Below, piece after piece: positions 1 to 7,648 of a stretch of 18,212 nucleotides of DNA. Both the position numbers and the translations under genes were made by a program. The stretch lies in the NCBI GenBank assembly GCA_009918225.1, contig RGEP01000013.1, positions 1 through 18,212 on the forward strand, read 5' to 3'. Within the stretch, counting starts at the first letter, position 1. Each line of letters starts with the position of its first letter. Origin of the DNA: Betaproteobacteria bacterium (GTDB lineage: Bacteria > Pseudomonadota > Gammaproteobacteria > Burkholderiales > Burkholderiaceae_C). The notes under the pieces are model-generated. The model did not search any database, had not been told where the DNA came from, and was given only the letters and a program-made list of their open reading frames with translations.

Positions 1-312
1 GCGCAGGCCGATTGGCAGTGGGCCCAGGACCAGGAGGCCTTGGTGCGCGAGGCCGCCGCCGCCCTGATCGAGCAAAGCCGAGGCGAGTTGCGCTCGGCGC
101 GCCACCGGCTCCAACTGGCTGAAGCCGACCTGCTGCCCGCCGCCGAGCGCTTGGCCGTGGCCGCCGAGGCGGCCTGGGCACGTGGCGGCAGCAGCCTGCT
201 GGAGTTGATTGAGGCCCGCCGTGCCTTGCGCGCAGCGCGCTTGGAAGTGTTGACCGCCCGTGCCGAAGCAGCCAAGGCCACTTGGCGTTGGCAATCACTG
301 GACACCCCTTGA
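1..312 (+). CDS. TolC/CzcC-family outer membrane efflux protein, C-terminal fragment
   Basis: The reading frame is open from the first base to a TGA at 310-312, so this is the last 103 residues of a gene that begins outside the window. The fragment is almost entirely alanine-, arginine- and glutamate-rich helix with heptad spacing. It carries the signature end of TolC-type channels, a segment reading GGSSLLELIEARRAL near residues 62-76, where the last long coiled-coil helix packs in the periplasmic tunnel. TolC/CzcC proteins form the trimeric outer-membrane exit duct of tripartite RND pumps. The adaptor gene starts two bases after this stop and the pump gene overlaps the adaptor, so all three are surely one operon. 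The membrane barrel and signal peptide are not visible, so metal rather than drug specificity is inferred from the downstream genes. Confidence 0.88.
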   Translation, partial: AQADWQWAQDQEALVREAAAALIEQSRGELRSARHRLQLAEADLLPAAERLAVAAEAAWARGGSSLLELIEARRALRAARLEVLTARAEAAKATWRWQSLDTP

Positions 313-314
313 AC

Positions 315-1466
315 ATGAACACGCCCCTGTACCCCCGCGCGGCCCTGGCCGCTGCCTTGGCCGTGATCGGCCTGTTGACCAGCCTGTTGAGCGGCTGCGG
401 CAAACCGGTGATCGAAGCCGCACCACCGCAACCCACGGTCAACGGGGCTGTGGTGGCTTTCCCCGGCCAAAAGGACCCGGCGGAGCTGCGCCTGGCCGAG
501 GTGATTTCGGCCAGCGAGCGGCCGGTGGAACTGGCCGGTCGCCTCGTGTGGAACGAAGACGCCACCGCCCGCATCTACGCGCCCTTCGCCGGGCGGGTGG
601 AGCGACTGGCCGCCCAGGTGGGCCAGTCGGTGGCCAAGGGGGCCACGCTGGCCACCCTGAGTGCCGCCGAGTTGGGCCAAGCCCAGGCCGATGTGCAACG
701 CGCCCTGGCCGACGAGCGCCAGGCCCAGCGCCAGTTGGAGCGGGCCCGCAGCCTGGTGGAGGTGGGCGCCGTATCGCGCAAAGACCTGGAGGCCGCAGAA
801 GCCGATCAAGCGCGTGCCGCAGCCGAGCTGCAGCGCACCCGTGCGCGATTGGCGCCCTACGGGGGAGCTCCCGAGTCTGGGGCCTCTTTGCACCAGTCTT
901 TGGCCTTGGTCAGCCCGGTTTCGGGCGTGGTGGTTGAGCGCAACCTCAATCCGGGCCTGGAGGTGCGCCCAGACGCCGCCGGGCCGCCGCTGTTCGTGGT
1001 GAGCGACCCTCGCACCCTGTGGGTGATGCTCGACCTGGACGAAACGCTGCTGTCGCGCGTCAAGCCCGGTGCGCGTATCGAGCTGCGCACGGCTGCCTGG
1101 CCCGATGCGGTGTTCACCGCCACGGTGCAGCATGTGGGCGAATGGGTCGACCCGTCCTCGCGTACCGTGAAGGTGCGCGCCCAGGTGGACAACCCCAAGG
1201 GTCAGCTGCGCGGGGAAATGTTCGTGAAGGGACAGATCGAAGCCCATGATGGGCTGCCCTTGGTGCCGGCCGATGCAGTCTTCGTTCGGGGCGACCAACT
1301 CGGGGTCTTCGTCTCCCTGGGCCAGGGCCGATACGAGCGGCGCTTTGCGCAGCTGCGCACCGCTGGGCCGCAGTGGTGGCATGTGGTGCAGGGCCTCAAG
1401 CCGGGTGAGAAGGTGGTCATTGGCGGTACCTTGTTCCTGAACCAACTGCTGGATGCGGCGCAATGA
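315..1466 (+). CDS. RND efflux periplasmic adaptor (HlyD/CzcB family lipoprotein)
   Basis: The product is a 383-residue membrane-fusion protein that would bridge the inner-membrane RND pump and the TolC-like duct. I chose the ATG at 315, two bases after the previous stop, over an upstream TTG at 282 because it gives a clean lipoprotein signal: a hydrophobic stretch followed by the lipobox LSGC with Cys28. The mature protein therefore should be lipid-anchored at the inner membrane. Next come a biotinyl-lipoyl-like half (YAPFAGRVERLAAQVGQSV), an alpha-hairpin rich in Ala, Gln and Arg (about residues 115-180), the second lipoyl half (LVSPVSGVVVERNLNPG) and beta-barrel/MP domains ending with a GEKVV-type strand. 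Its stop overlaps the pump start as ATGA, implying translational coupling. No His-rich N-terminal metal-binding segment is seen, so the metal handled is not readable from this protein. Confidence 0.93.
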   Translation: MNTPLYPRAALAAALAVIGLLTSLLSGCGKPVIEAAPPQPTVNGAVVAFPGQKDPAELRLAEVISASERPVELAGRLVWNEDATARIYAPFAGRVERLAAQVGQSVAKGATLATLSAAELGQAQADVQRALADERQAQRQLERARSLVEVGAVSRKDLEAAEADQARAAAELQRTRARLAPYGGAPESGASLHQSLALVSPVSGVVVERNLNPGLEVRPDAAGPPLFVVSDPRTLWVMLDLDETLLSRVKPGARIELRTAAWPDAVFTATVQHVGEWVDPSSRTVKVRAQVDNPKGQLRGEMFVKGQIEAHDGLPLVPADAVFVRGDQLGVFVSLGQGRYERRFAQLRTAGPQWWHVVQGLKPGEKVVIGGTLFLNQLLDAAQ

Positions 1467-4400
1467 TCAACCGCATCGTTCAGTTCTCCCTTCGCCAGCC
1501 GCTGTTCATTTGGCTGGCACTCACGCTGTTCGTGGGGGCCGGCACCCTGGCCTTCCAGAACCTGCCGGTGGAAGCCTTCCCCGATGTGTCGGACACCCAG
1601 GTCAATGTGATTGCGCTGTATCCGGGTCGAGCTGCCGAGGAGGTGGAAAAGCAGGTCACGATCCCGCTGGAGATTTCGCTGACGGGTATTCCCAACACGG
1701 TGCGCTTGTTCACCCACACGCAATACGGTTTGACCTATGCGATGGTGACCTTCGACGACAAGTCCACGGTGCAACAGGCCCGGCAACAGGTGTTGGAGCG
1801 GCTGCGCGCCGTGGAGTTGCCCCCTGGCGTGCAAACCACCGTGCCGCCGCCGTCCACCGCGATCGGCGAGATCATGCGGTTTCGGCTCAAGGGCGACAAC
1901 CACTCTTCACGCGAGCTGCGCGAAATCCAGGACTGGGTTGTGGAGAAAGCGCTGCGCCAAGTGCCCGGCGTGGCCGACCTGGTGACCATGGGCGGCACCA
2001 TCAAGGAGATCGAGGTCAACCCCGACCTGGACCGCCTGCGCGACTACAAGATCTCGCTCAACCAACTCTTCGAAGCGCTGCAGCGCGCCAACGCCAATGT
2101 GGGCGGCGGCGCCATGACGCAGGGTCGGCAGCAGGTGCTGGTGCGTTCACTGGGGGCGTTCCGCACCTCCGCCGATGTCGAGCGCGTGGTGGTGGCCGAG
2201 TTCAAGGGCACGCCGGTCTTGGTGCGAGACGTTGCACAGGTGCGCATCGGCAGCTTCCCGCCGCAGGGCTTGGTCGGGCAGGACGACACCGACGACATCG
2301 TCAACGGCATTGTGGTCATGCGCAAAGGCGAGAACCCCAGCGAGGTGCTCGACCGCGTCAAGGCGCGCATCGACCAACTCAACGAAAAGGGCTTGCCGGT
2401 TGGTGTGCGGATCGTGCCGTACTACGACCGTTCTTGGCTCATCGACAAGACCCTGGCCACGGTGTTCAAGAACCTCACCGAAGGCGCCATGTTGGTCAGC
2501 CTGGTGCTGTTCCTGTTTCTGCAGAACATCCGCGCGGCCCTGATCGTGGCGGCGGTCATTCCGCTGAGCCTCTTGGCCACCTTTCTGGGGCTGACCTTTG
2601 TGGGCATCCCGGCCAACCTGCTGTCGCTGGGTGCGATGGACTTCGGGATCATCGTCGATGGGGCAGTGATCGTTGTGGAAAACATCTTCCGGCGGCTGGG
2701 TGAACTGAACGAGACCCAAATGAAGAGCCGCGCCGCGCGAATGAAGGCGGTGATGAAGGCCTCTGTTGAGGTGGGCCGACCCACGCTGTTCTCGATGATC
2801 ATCATCATCGCCGCGCATGTGCCCATCTTCACACTGCAACGCCACGAGGGCCGCATCTTCTCGCCCATGGCGTGGAGCGTGACCTCGGCTTTGGTGGGGT
2901 CGCTGTTGCTGGCCCTGTCCCTGGTGCCGCTGCTGTGCCTGATCTTGCTGAAGAAAAATGTGCCGCACGAAGACAACGCCCTGGTCAAGGCCTGCAAGCG
3001 GGCCTACACCCCGGCCTTGGAGTGGGCCATACACCGGCCACGCAAGGTGATTGCCCTGGCCTTGAGCGCGCTGGCCGCTGCTGTGGTGGTCGGCTCTTTT
3101 CTGGGCTCCGAGTTCTTGCCGGAGTTGGACGAGGGCACGATCTGGGTGAACGCCATCTTGCCGCCTTCGGTCTCTCCAGACGAGGCCAAGCAGACCGCAT
3201 CGGCCATACGGGCCAAGCTGCGCAGCGTGCCGGAGGTCAACACCGTGGTCAGCAAGGTCGGCCGCCCTGACGATGGCACCGACCCCAAGATCTTCAACGC
3301 CTTTGAGGCCTTTGTGGAGCTCAAGCCTGAAGACCAGTGGCGATCGGGCCTGACCAAGCGCAAGCTGGTGGACCTCATGGACGAAGCCTGCTCGGAACTG
3401 CCGGGCATCGATGTGTCCTTCTCACAGCCCATACGCGACAACGTGTTGGAGAGCATCTCGCAGATCGATGGCCAGATCGTGGTCAAGATCAAGGGCGATG
3501 ACTTGAGCGACCTGTACCGCATGGCCAACAAGGTGGTCACCATCGCACGCAGCACCCAGGGGGTGACGCGCGCCTTCATCGACCGCGACGGCCAATTGCC
3601 CCAGGTTCGCCTGGACATCGATCGTGATGCCGCGGCTCGATTCGGCATCAATGTGGGCGACATCCAAGATGTGATCGAAACCGCCTTGGCCGGGCGCGCC
3701 ACGAGCGAGCTGTGGGAGGGCGAACGGCATTTCTCGGTGATGGTTCGTCTGCATCCCTCTCAACGCAACCTCGACGCGCTGCAGCGCTTGTTGGTGACGG
3801 CCCCTTCAGGCGCACAAGTGCCGCTCTCCCAGCTGGCCCAGGTCAGCCAAACCAGCGGCGCCATGAACATCGCCCGTGAGAACGGCCGGCGCGTGGCTTC
3901 GGTGGGCATCTTTATCAAGGACCGCGACATGGGCTCGGTGGTGGCCGACCTGCAGGCTGCTGCCGGCCGCGAGGTCAAGCTGCCCGCAGGCTACGAGATC
4001 ATTTGGTCCGGTGAGTTCGAGAACCAACAGCGGGCAATGAAGCGCCTGTCCTGGGTGGTTCCGCTGTCGATCCTGGTGATCTTCCTGCTGCTGTTTGATG
4101 CCTTCAAGAGCCTGCGCAGTGCGCTGCTGATCATCGCCAACATCCCCTTTGCGATGATCGGCGGCATCGTGGCCTTGGCGGTGATGGACATCCCGCTGTC
4201 GGTATCCGCAGCCATCGGCTTCATTGCCCTGTTCGGGCAGGCCGTGCTCAACGGCGTGGTGATGGTGACCTACTACAACCAACTCTTGCAGGAGGGCATG
4301 GGCCTGATGGAGGCGGTGATCCAGGGCAGCCTGACGCGCTTGAGAACGGTGCTGATGACGGCGCTGCTGGCCATGCTCGGCCTCTTGCCGATGGCGCTTT

Positions 4401-4570
4401 CTCACGCCATTGGCGCGGAAACCCAGCGGCCCCTGGCCGTGGTGGTGATCGGCGGCTTGGTGTCGGCCACGCTGTTGACCCTGTTGGTCTTGCCCACGCT
4501 GTACGTCTGGGCGGTGCGGCGCGAAACAGGCCGCGTGGGCGCGGCTTCAGGGCAGGAACGCGGGGCTTAG
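1463..4570 (+). CDS. CzcA/CusA-family heavy-metal RND efflux pump
   Basis: This 1035-residue protein is full length for the HME-RND family. Twelve transmembrane segments are expected: one at the N terminus, a block near residues 335-500 and a second block near 860-1020, with two large periplasmic loops between. The diagnostic element is D393-F-G-I-I-V-D399-G-A-V-I-V-V-E406-N. Its D, D, E spacing (6 then 7) equals that of the proton-relay residues D402, D408 and E415 of Cupriavidus metallidurans CzcA, and it is the form typical of divalent-cation (Zn/Co/Cd/Ni) pumps rather than the AIG...DAA form of Cu/Ag pumps. The N-terminal segment AEEVEKQVTIPLE is also characteristic of the family. The exact metal is inferred only to that level. 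The gene is coupled to the adaptor by a 4-base overlap, and its last 24 bases overlap the 3' end of the convergent gene at 4547-5293. Confidence 0.94.
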   Translation: MINRIVQFSLRQPLFIWLALTLFVGAGTLAFQNLPVEAFPDVSDTQVNVIALYPGRAAEEVEKQVTIPLEISLTGIPNTVRLFTHTQYGLTYAMVTFDDKSTVQQARQQVLERLRAVELPPGVQTTVPPPSTAIGEIMRFRLKGDNHSSRELREIQDWVVEKALRQVPGVADLVTMGGTIKEIEVNPDLDRLRDYKISLNQLFEALQRANANVGGGAMTQGRQQVLVRSLGAFRTSADVERVVVAEFKGTPVLVRDVAQVRIGSFPPQGLVGQDDTDDIVNGIVVMRKGENPSEVLDRVKARIDQLNEKGLPVGVRIVPYYDRSWLIDKTLATVFKNLTEGAMLVSLVLFLFLQNIRAALIVAAVIPLSLLATFLGLTFVGIPANLLSLGAMDFGIIVDGAVIVVENIFRRLGELNETQMKSRAARMKAVMKASVEVGRPTLFSMIIIIAAHVPIFTLQRHEGRIFSPMAWSVTSALVGSLLLALSLVPLLCLILLKKNVPHEDNALVKACKRAYTPALEWAIHRPRKVIALALSALAAAVVVGSFLGSEFLPELDEGTIWVNAILPPSVSPDEAKQTASAIRAKLRSVPEVNTVVSKVGRPDDGTDPKIFNAFEAFVELKPEDQWRSGLTKRKLVDLMDEACSELPGIDVSFSQPIRDNVLESISQIDGQIVVKIKGDDLSDLYRMANKVVTIARSTQGVTRAFIDRDGQLPQVRLDIDRDAAARFGINVGDIQDVIETALAGRATSELWEGERHFSVMVRLHPSQRNLDALQRLLVTAPSGAQVPLSQLAQVSQTSGAMNIARENGRRVASVGIFIKDRDMGSVVADLQAAAGREVKLPAGYEIIWSGEFENQQRAMKRLSWVVPLSILVIFLLLFDAFKSLRSALLIIANIPFAMIGGIVALAVMDIPLSVSAAIGFIALFGQAVLNGVVMVTYYNQLLQEGMGLMEAVIQGSLTRLRTVLMTALLAMLGLLPMALSHAIGAETQRPLAVVVIGGLVSATLLTLLVLPTLYVWAVRRETGRVGAASGQERGA

Positions 4571-5293
4571 CAGGCGCACGCCCACCGAGAACCAGCGCTC
4601 GGCCCCCTGGCCGGGCGCTTGGCCCGTGCGGTTGCCGACCGTGGTGTCGATTTGCACCCGGTCGGGCACCAACCAGATGCGCAAGCCCCCTTGATACTGG
4701 CTGCGCCCCCGTTCTTGGCCGAAGGCTTCGGCGATCACCCCCATGCGAGGTGTCAGGACGGTCTCCAGGCCCAGGCCCCAGGTGGGCTGCACCGTGTGGC
4801 GGACGGTGTCGCGCCTGGCACCCAGGTTCAGGTGCACGTACACGCGGTTGGGTACTGCGGCCCAGGTGGCCGGCAGGTAGCCATAGGCCTCGGTGGCGCC
4901 CAGGGCGGGGGTGCGGGTCACGCCCAGGGCCAGTCCCCAGGCCAGCCGGGAATCCTCCAGGGTCTGGAAGAGCGTCTTGCCTTGGAGCAAGCCCAGGCTG
5001 TCGGCTTGCCCGTCTGCCAGGCGCGCGCCGCCGGCTGTGATCTCCAAGTGGCCGCTCGGATTGCAGCCCGGCAAGGCCCAACGTTCATCGCCCTGGGGGT
5101 TGCGCCGCACCCAAGACTCCAGCTGGCAGGACTTGGCGTCCACGATGCGCGCGTCATCGGTGATCATCGGCCTGGCGGCCTGGGCGCTGTGCTGGCCCAG
5201 GCCCAGGCTCATCAACAGGGCCGCACCAGCCCACCGCGCAGGCGCGCGGGCAGCCCTAGGCTTGCAGCGGTGCTTGGGCGAGGGCGCGCTCAT
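4547..5293 (-). CDS. Secreted outer-membrane-like protein of unknown function
   Basis: The 248-residue product has a basic N terminus, a hydrophobic stretch and an AQA-A signal-peptidase site (about residues 38-41), so it is exported. The mature part begins RPMITDDARIVD and is made of alternating polar/aromatic strands ending in RWFSVGVRLLSPAFLP, as expected for an outer-membrane beta-barrel or channel-like protein. I recognise the type as a conserved Burkholderiales protein often seen near CzcCBA-like clusters, but no function is established. The ATG at 5293 was preferred over an immediately preceding GTG at 5296; neither has a good ribosome binding site. It lies 23 bases downstream of the LytTR regulator on the same strand, so it may be the last gene of that run. 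It meets the pump gene tail to tail with a 24-base overlap. Confidence 0.8.
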   Translation of the reverse strand: MSAPSPKHRCKPRAARAPARWAGAALLMSLGLGQHSAQAARPMITDDARIVDAKSCQLESWVRRNPQGDERWALPGCNPSGHLEITAGGARLADGQADSLGLLQGKTLFQTLEDSRLAWGLALGVTRTPALGATEAYGYLPATWAAVPNRVYVHLNLGARRDTVRHTVQPTWGLGLETVLTPRMGVIAEAFGQERGRSQYQGGLRIWLVPDRVQIDTTVGNRTGQAPGQGAERWFSVGVRLLSPAFLP

Positions 5294-5316
5294 CACCGCA
5301 CTCTAGCCCAGCCTCA

Positions 5317-6131
5317 TTACATTCCTTTGAAGACGCCCGCAAAGCTGCGGCTGACCTCCAGTTTCTGAGGGTGCTGGCGAAGGCTGACGATCTGCCGCCC
5401 GCGATCGTCCCGCGTGACCTGGGCCACGGCCTGCACATTGACGATGGTGCTGCGGTGGATCTGCCAGAACTGCCGGGGGTCGAGCTCCATGACCAACTCC
5501 TTGATCGGTTTTCGGATCAAGGCCTCGGCCGTGGCCGTCTGCACGCGGGTGTATTTTTCGTCGCTGACGAAGAACAGCACCTCGCGCACCGGGATCAGGT
5601 TCACCGTGCTGCCACTGGTGGCCTGCAACACCTCCAGGTACTCAGGCGTTCGGCCCTTGAGTTGTGCCCCCAACTGTTGCAGCAAGGCCTGCATCGAAGC
5701 GGGTGGGGTGGACTGGTCCTGCTCCCAGGTGCTGCCCACTGATGGGCTGCGCTGGGGGCTGTTTTGCTCAGCCGCTCCAAGGCCGCGGGCTTGAGCACAT
5801 AGTCCACCGCGCCGTGCTCAAAGGCCTGGACCGCGTATTCGTCGTAGGCGGTGATGAAGACGATTTCGGGCAGCCATTCTTCGTCACCGGTCTCCATCTG
5901 CAGGATGTCCCGCGCCGCCTCTACACCGGTCAGGCCCGGCATGCGGATGTCCAGGAACACCACATCGGGGCGGTGTTGGGCCACCAGTTCCACGGCCTCC
6001 AGGCCGTTGCGTGCCTCGGCCACGATCTGCAGGTCGGGCCAGGCCTGCGAAAGGCGCAGGCGCAGCTGCTCGCGCATCAGCCGCTCATCATCGGCCAAGA
6101 CAGCGCGGATCGGCACGGGCATGGGGTTCAT
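5317..6131 (-). pseudogene. LytTR-family response regulator, split by an apparent -1 frameshift
   Basis: The product is a two-component output protein with an N-terminal receiver and a C-terminal LytTR DNA-binding domain. The start is the ATG at 6131, with an AGGAG box seven bases upstream. The receiver shows the acidic pair D14/D15, the phospho-acceptor Asp61 in VFLDIRMPG, Thr94 and Lys114-Pro. The frame then runs into unrelated sequence, while the LytTR domain (FFVSDEKYTRV, QIHRSTIVNVQAV, LEVSRSFAGVF) continues in the -1 frame to the TAA at 5317. The switch falls in the inter-domain linker at a run of five G (plus strand) at 5754-5758. One extra base there gives a single protein of about 270 residues, normal for the family. 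Both halves are well conserved, so a sequencing error is at least as likely as a true mutation. Confidence 0.85.
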
Positions 6132-6142
6132 CGCCTCGCTCC

Positions 6143-6496
6143 TCAGGAGGGCTGCCGCGAACGCTGCACCAGCCACCAGATCAGCCCTGCCACGATCAGC
6201 ACCGGTGCCAGGGCCACGAGCCCGCCGAGCACGGTGCCAATGAGGCCAATCACCAGGGCCAGCAGAACCACGAACGGCAACACGGTCAACAGGATCAAGA
6301 GGGTTGCCGCCACGGCGGCCAAGATGCCGACCAGGCCCCAGCCGGTGGGCACCGTCAGGGCCCAAGGTTCGCCGTCCACGATGATGCGCACGGTCTCTTG
6401 CTCACCCACCCAGCTCAGGATGCCCGCGACCGCCAAGGTGCCCAGCACCACGATGAGCAGCAGCAGGATGAGGCTGATTCTCAACACAACGCGCAT
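6143..6496 (-). CDS. Small hydrophobic multi-pass membrane protein
   Basis: The 117-residue protein starts at ATG 6496, with AGGAG about seven bases upstream, and ends 11 bases before the response regulator start. It has a first membrane helix at about residues 7-29, then a short polar loop (GEQETVRIIVDGEPW, about 31-45). Two or three further very hydrophobic segments fill residues 54-111, and the C terminus is basic (QRSRQPS). I do not recognise a family. It lies between a histidine kinase gene (10-base gap) and its regulator gene in a tightly spaced run, so it is probably co-expressed with them. It may be a sensory or scaffolding partner of the kinase, which itself has little sensor domain; that role is inference. 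It could equally be a passenger membrane protein under the control of this system. Confidence 0.82.
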   Translation of the reverse strand: MRVVLRISLILLLLIVVLGTLAVAGILSWVGEQETVRIIVDGEPWALTVPTGWGLVGILAAVAATLLILLTVLPFVVLLALVIGLIGTVLGGLVALAPVLIVAGLIWWLVQRSRQPS

Positions 6497-6506
6497 GATC
6501 TTCTCC

Positions 6507-7528
6507 TTAGGTTTGACTCGGGCTCACCACCCGATAGGGCAGGCGCACCACGACGCTGGTGCCGCCACCGGCGCGGGGTGTAATCGACAGCTGCGCGGCC
6601 GTGCCGTAGCGCAAGGCCAGTCGATCGCGAATGTTCTTCAAACCGGCGCCTGCAGAAGCTTGCCAGTCGGGGCTCAGGCCCACACCGGTGTCGGCGACTT
6701 CCAGCTGCAACTGACCATCGACCACGCTGGCCTGCACCTTCAACTGGCCACCGGGCGCTTGGGGCTCCAGGCCGTGCTTGATGGCGTTTTCCACCAGCAT
6801 CTGCAGCACCATGGGCGGGCACTCGGCTGACAGCAGTCCCTGCGGGATGTCTACCACCGTGTCCAGGCGTTCTTCCATGCGCATCTTCAGGATCGCCAAG
6901 TAGGGCTCGATCACGGCCTGTTCTTGCCCAAGGGTGCGCGACTCCACCACCCCGCCGTCGCGCAGCGAGGGCATGGTGGCGCGCAGCAGGTCGATCAGCG
7001 CACGCTGCATACGGCCGGCGCGCGGCGGGTCGGTCTCGATCAGGTGTTCGATGGATGCGAGCGTGTTGAACAGAAAGTGCGGCTCCACCTGGGCCTGCAT
7101 GGTGGCGCCGGCGCGGGGGCACTGGCTTCTGCGGCCCCTCGCTTGACCACCCGCAGGCCGTCTTCGTCGATGCGAATGTCCACGCCCTTGACTTCGCCTG
7201 CGCCACCGCCTTTGGGCGTGGTCTCGATGCGGATCACCTGCTCGCGTTCTGCGCGCGGCTCACGGGGCGCTTCGGCCGGCTTGGGCGCCTTGGGTGGCTT
7301 CGGTGGTGGGGTGGTCTCGTGCTCCTCGATCACTTCGCGCATCGTCCAGCTGAACGGGGGCATGGACTGCAAAATGGCCGCCAGGATCACCAGCAGCAGG
7401 GACAAGACGAAAAAGCGCTTCCAGCTGATGCCCACCAACCAGGTGGCATAGCTGTGAAAGCCACGCACCAAGGGCTGCAGGCGCTGGGTCCAGGTGCTGG
7501 TGGATGGGGTCGGGGTTGAGGTGCTCAT
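6507..7528 (-). pseudogene. LytS/AlgZ-type sensor histidine kinase, split by an apparent -1 frameshift
   Basis: The start is ATG 7528. The N-terminal part has one transmembrane helix (about residues 39-53), a Pro/Lys/Glu-rich linker (PPPKPPKAPKPAEAP, near 75-90) and a short segment VDIRIDEDGLRVVKRG. The kinase core lies in the -1 frame: QAQVEPHFLFNTL with the phospho-acceptor His of the His_kinase (PF06580) family, then an N box (VENAIKHGL), a G1 box (DTGVGL) and a G2 box (GAGLKNIRDRL), to a stop at 6507. The frame switch is at a run of five G (plus strand) at 7115-7119. One added base gives EASAPRAGATMQAQVEPHF and a protein of about 339 residues. It is the cognate kinase of the LytTR regulator two genes downstream. 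Everything downstream of the shift is intact, so a sequencing error is a serious alternative to gene decay. Confidence 0.84.
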
Positions 7529-7648
7529 GGCGCTTCCATCATGCAAGGTGCTTGCACTCTAAGGCGCTGAAAGTGTGCTGGCATCCCCCGTACGATGAAG
7601 TGCCGATGGGGGCGATGGGCTGCATCCTGGGCGAACCCGACGCGGCCT
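7529..7648. other. Intergenic spacer between viaA-like gene and histidine kinase
   Basis: These 120 bases separate the end of the VWA gene from the kinase start, both on the minus strand. No intrinsic terminator with a U-tract is visible. No convincing -35/-10 pair was found upstream of the kinase, although a promoter is expected here because this is the largest gap in the minus-strand block from 13333 to 4547. Confidence 0.5.

Noticed and set aside
1453..2703. Long second open frame inside the RND pump gene on the same strand
   Set aside because: Composition is Arg/Gly/Ala-rich with no recognisable domain; it is the usual out-of-frame shadow in GC-rich DNA over a clear CzcA homologue.
4619..5368. 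249-codon plus-strand frame opposite the secreted protein gene
   Set aside because: No signal peptide or domain; the minus-strand frame has a signal peptide and recognisable family features, so this is antisense shadow.
5754..5758. Programmed -1 ribosomal frameshift in the response regulator
   Set aside because: The 0-frame context lacks an X XXY YYZ slippery heptamer, and a matching break in the kinase points to homopolymer error.
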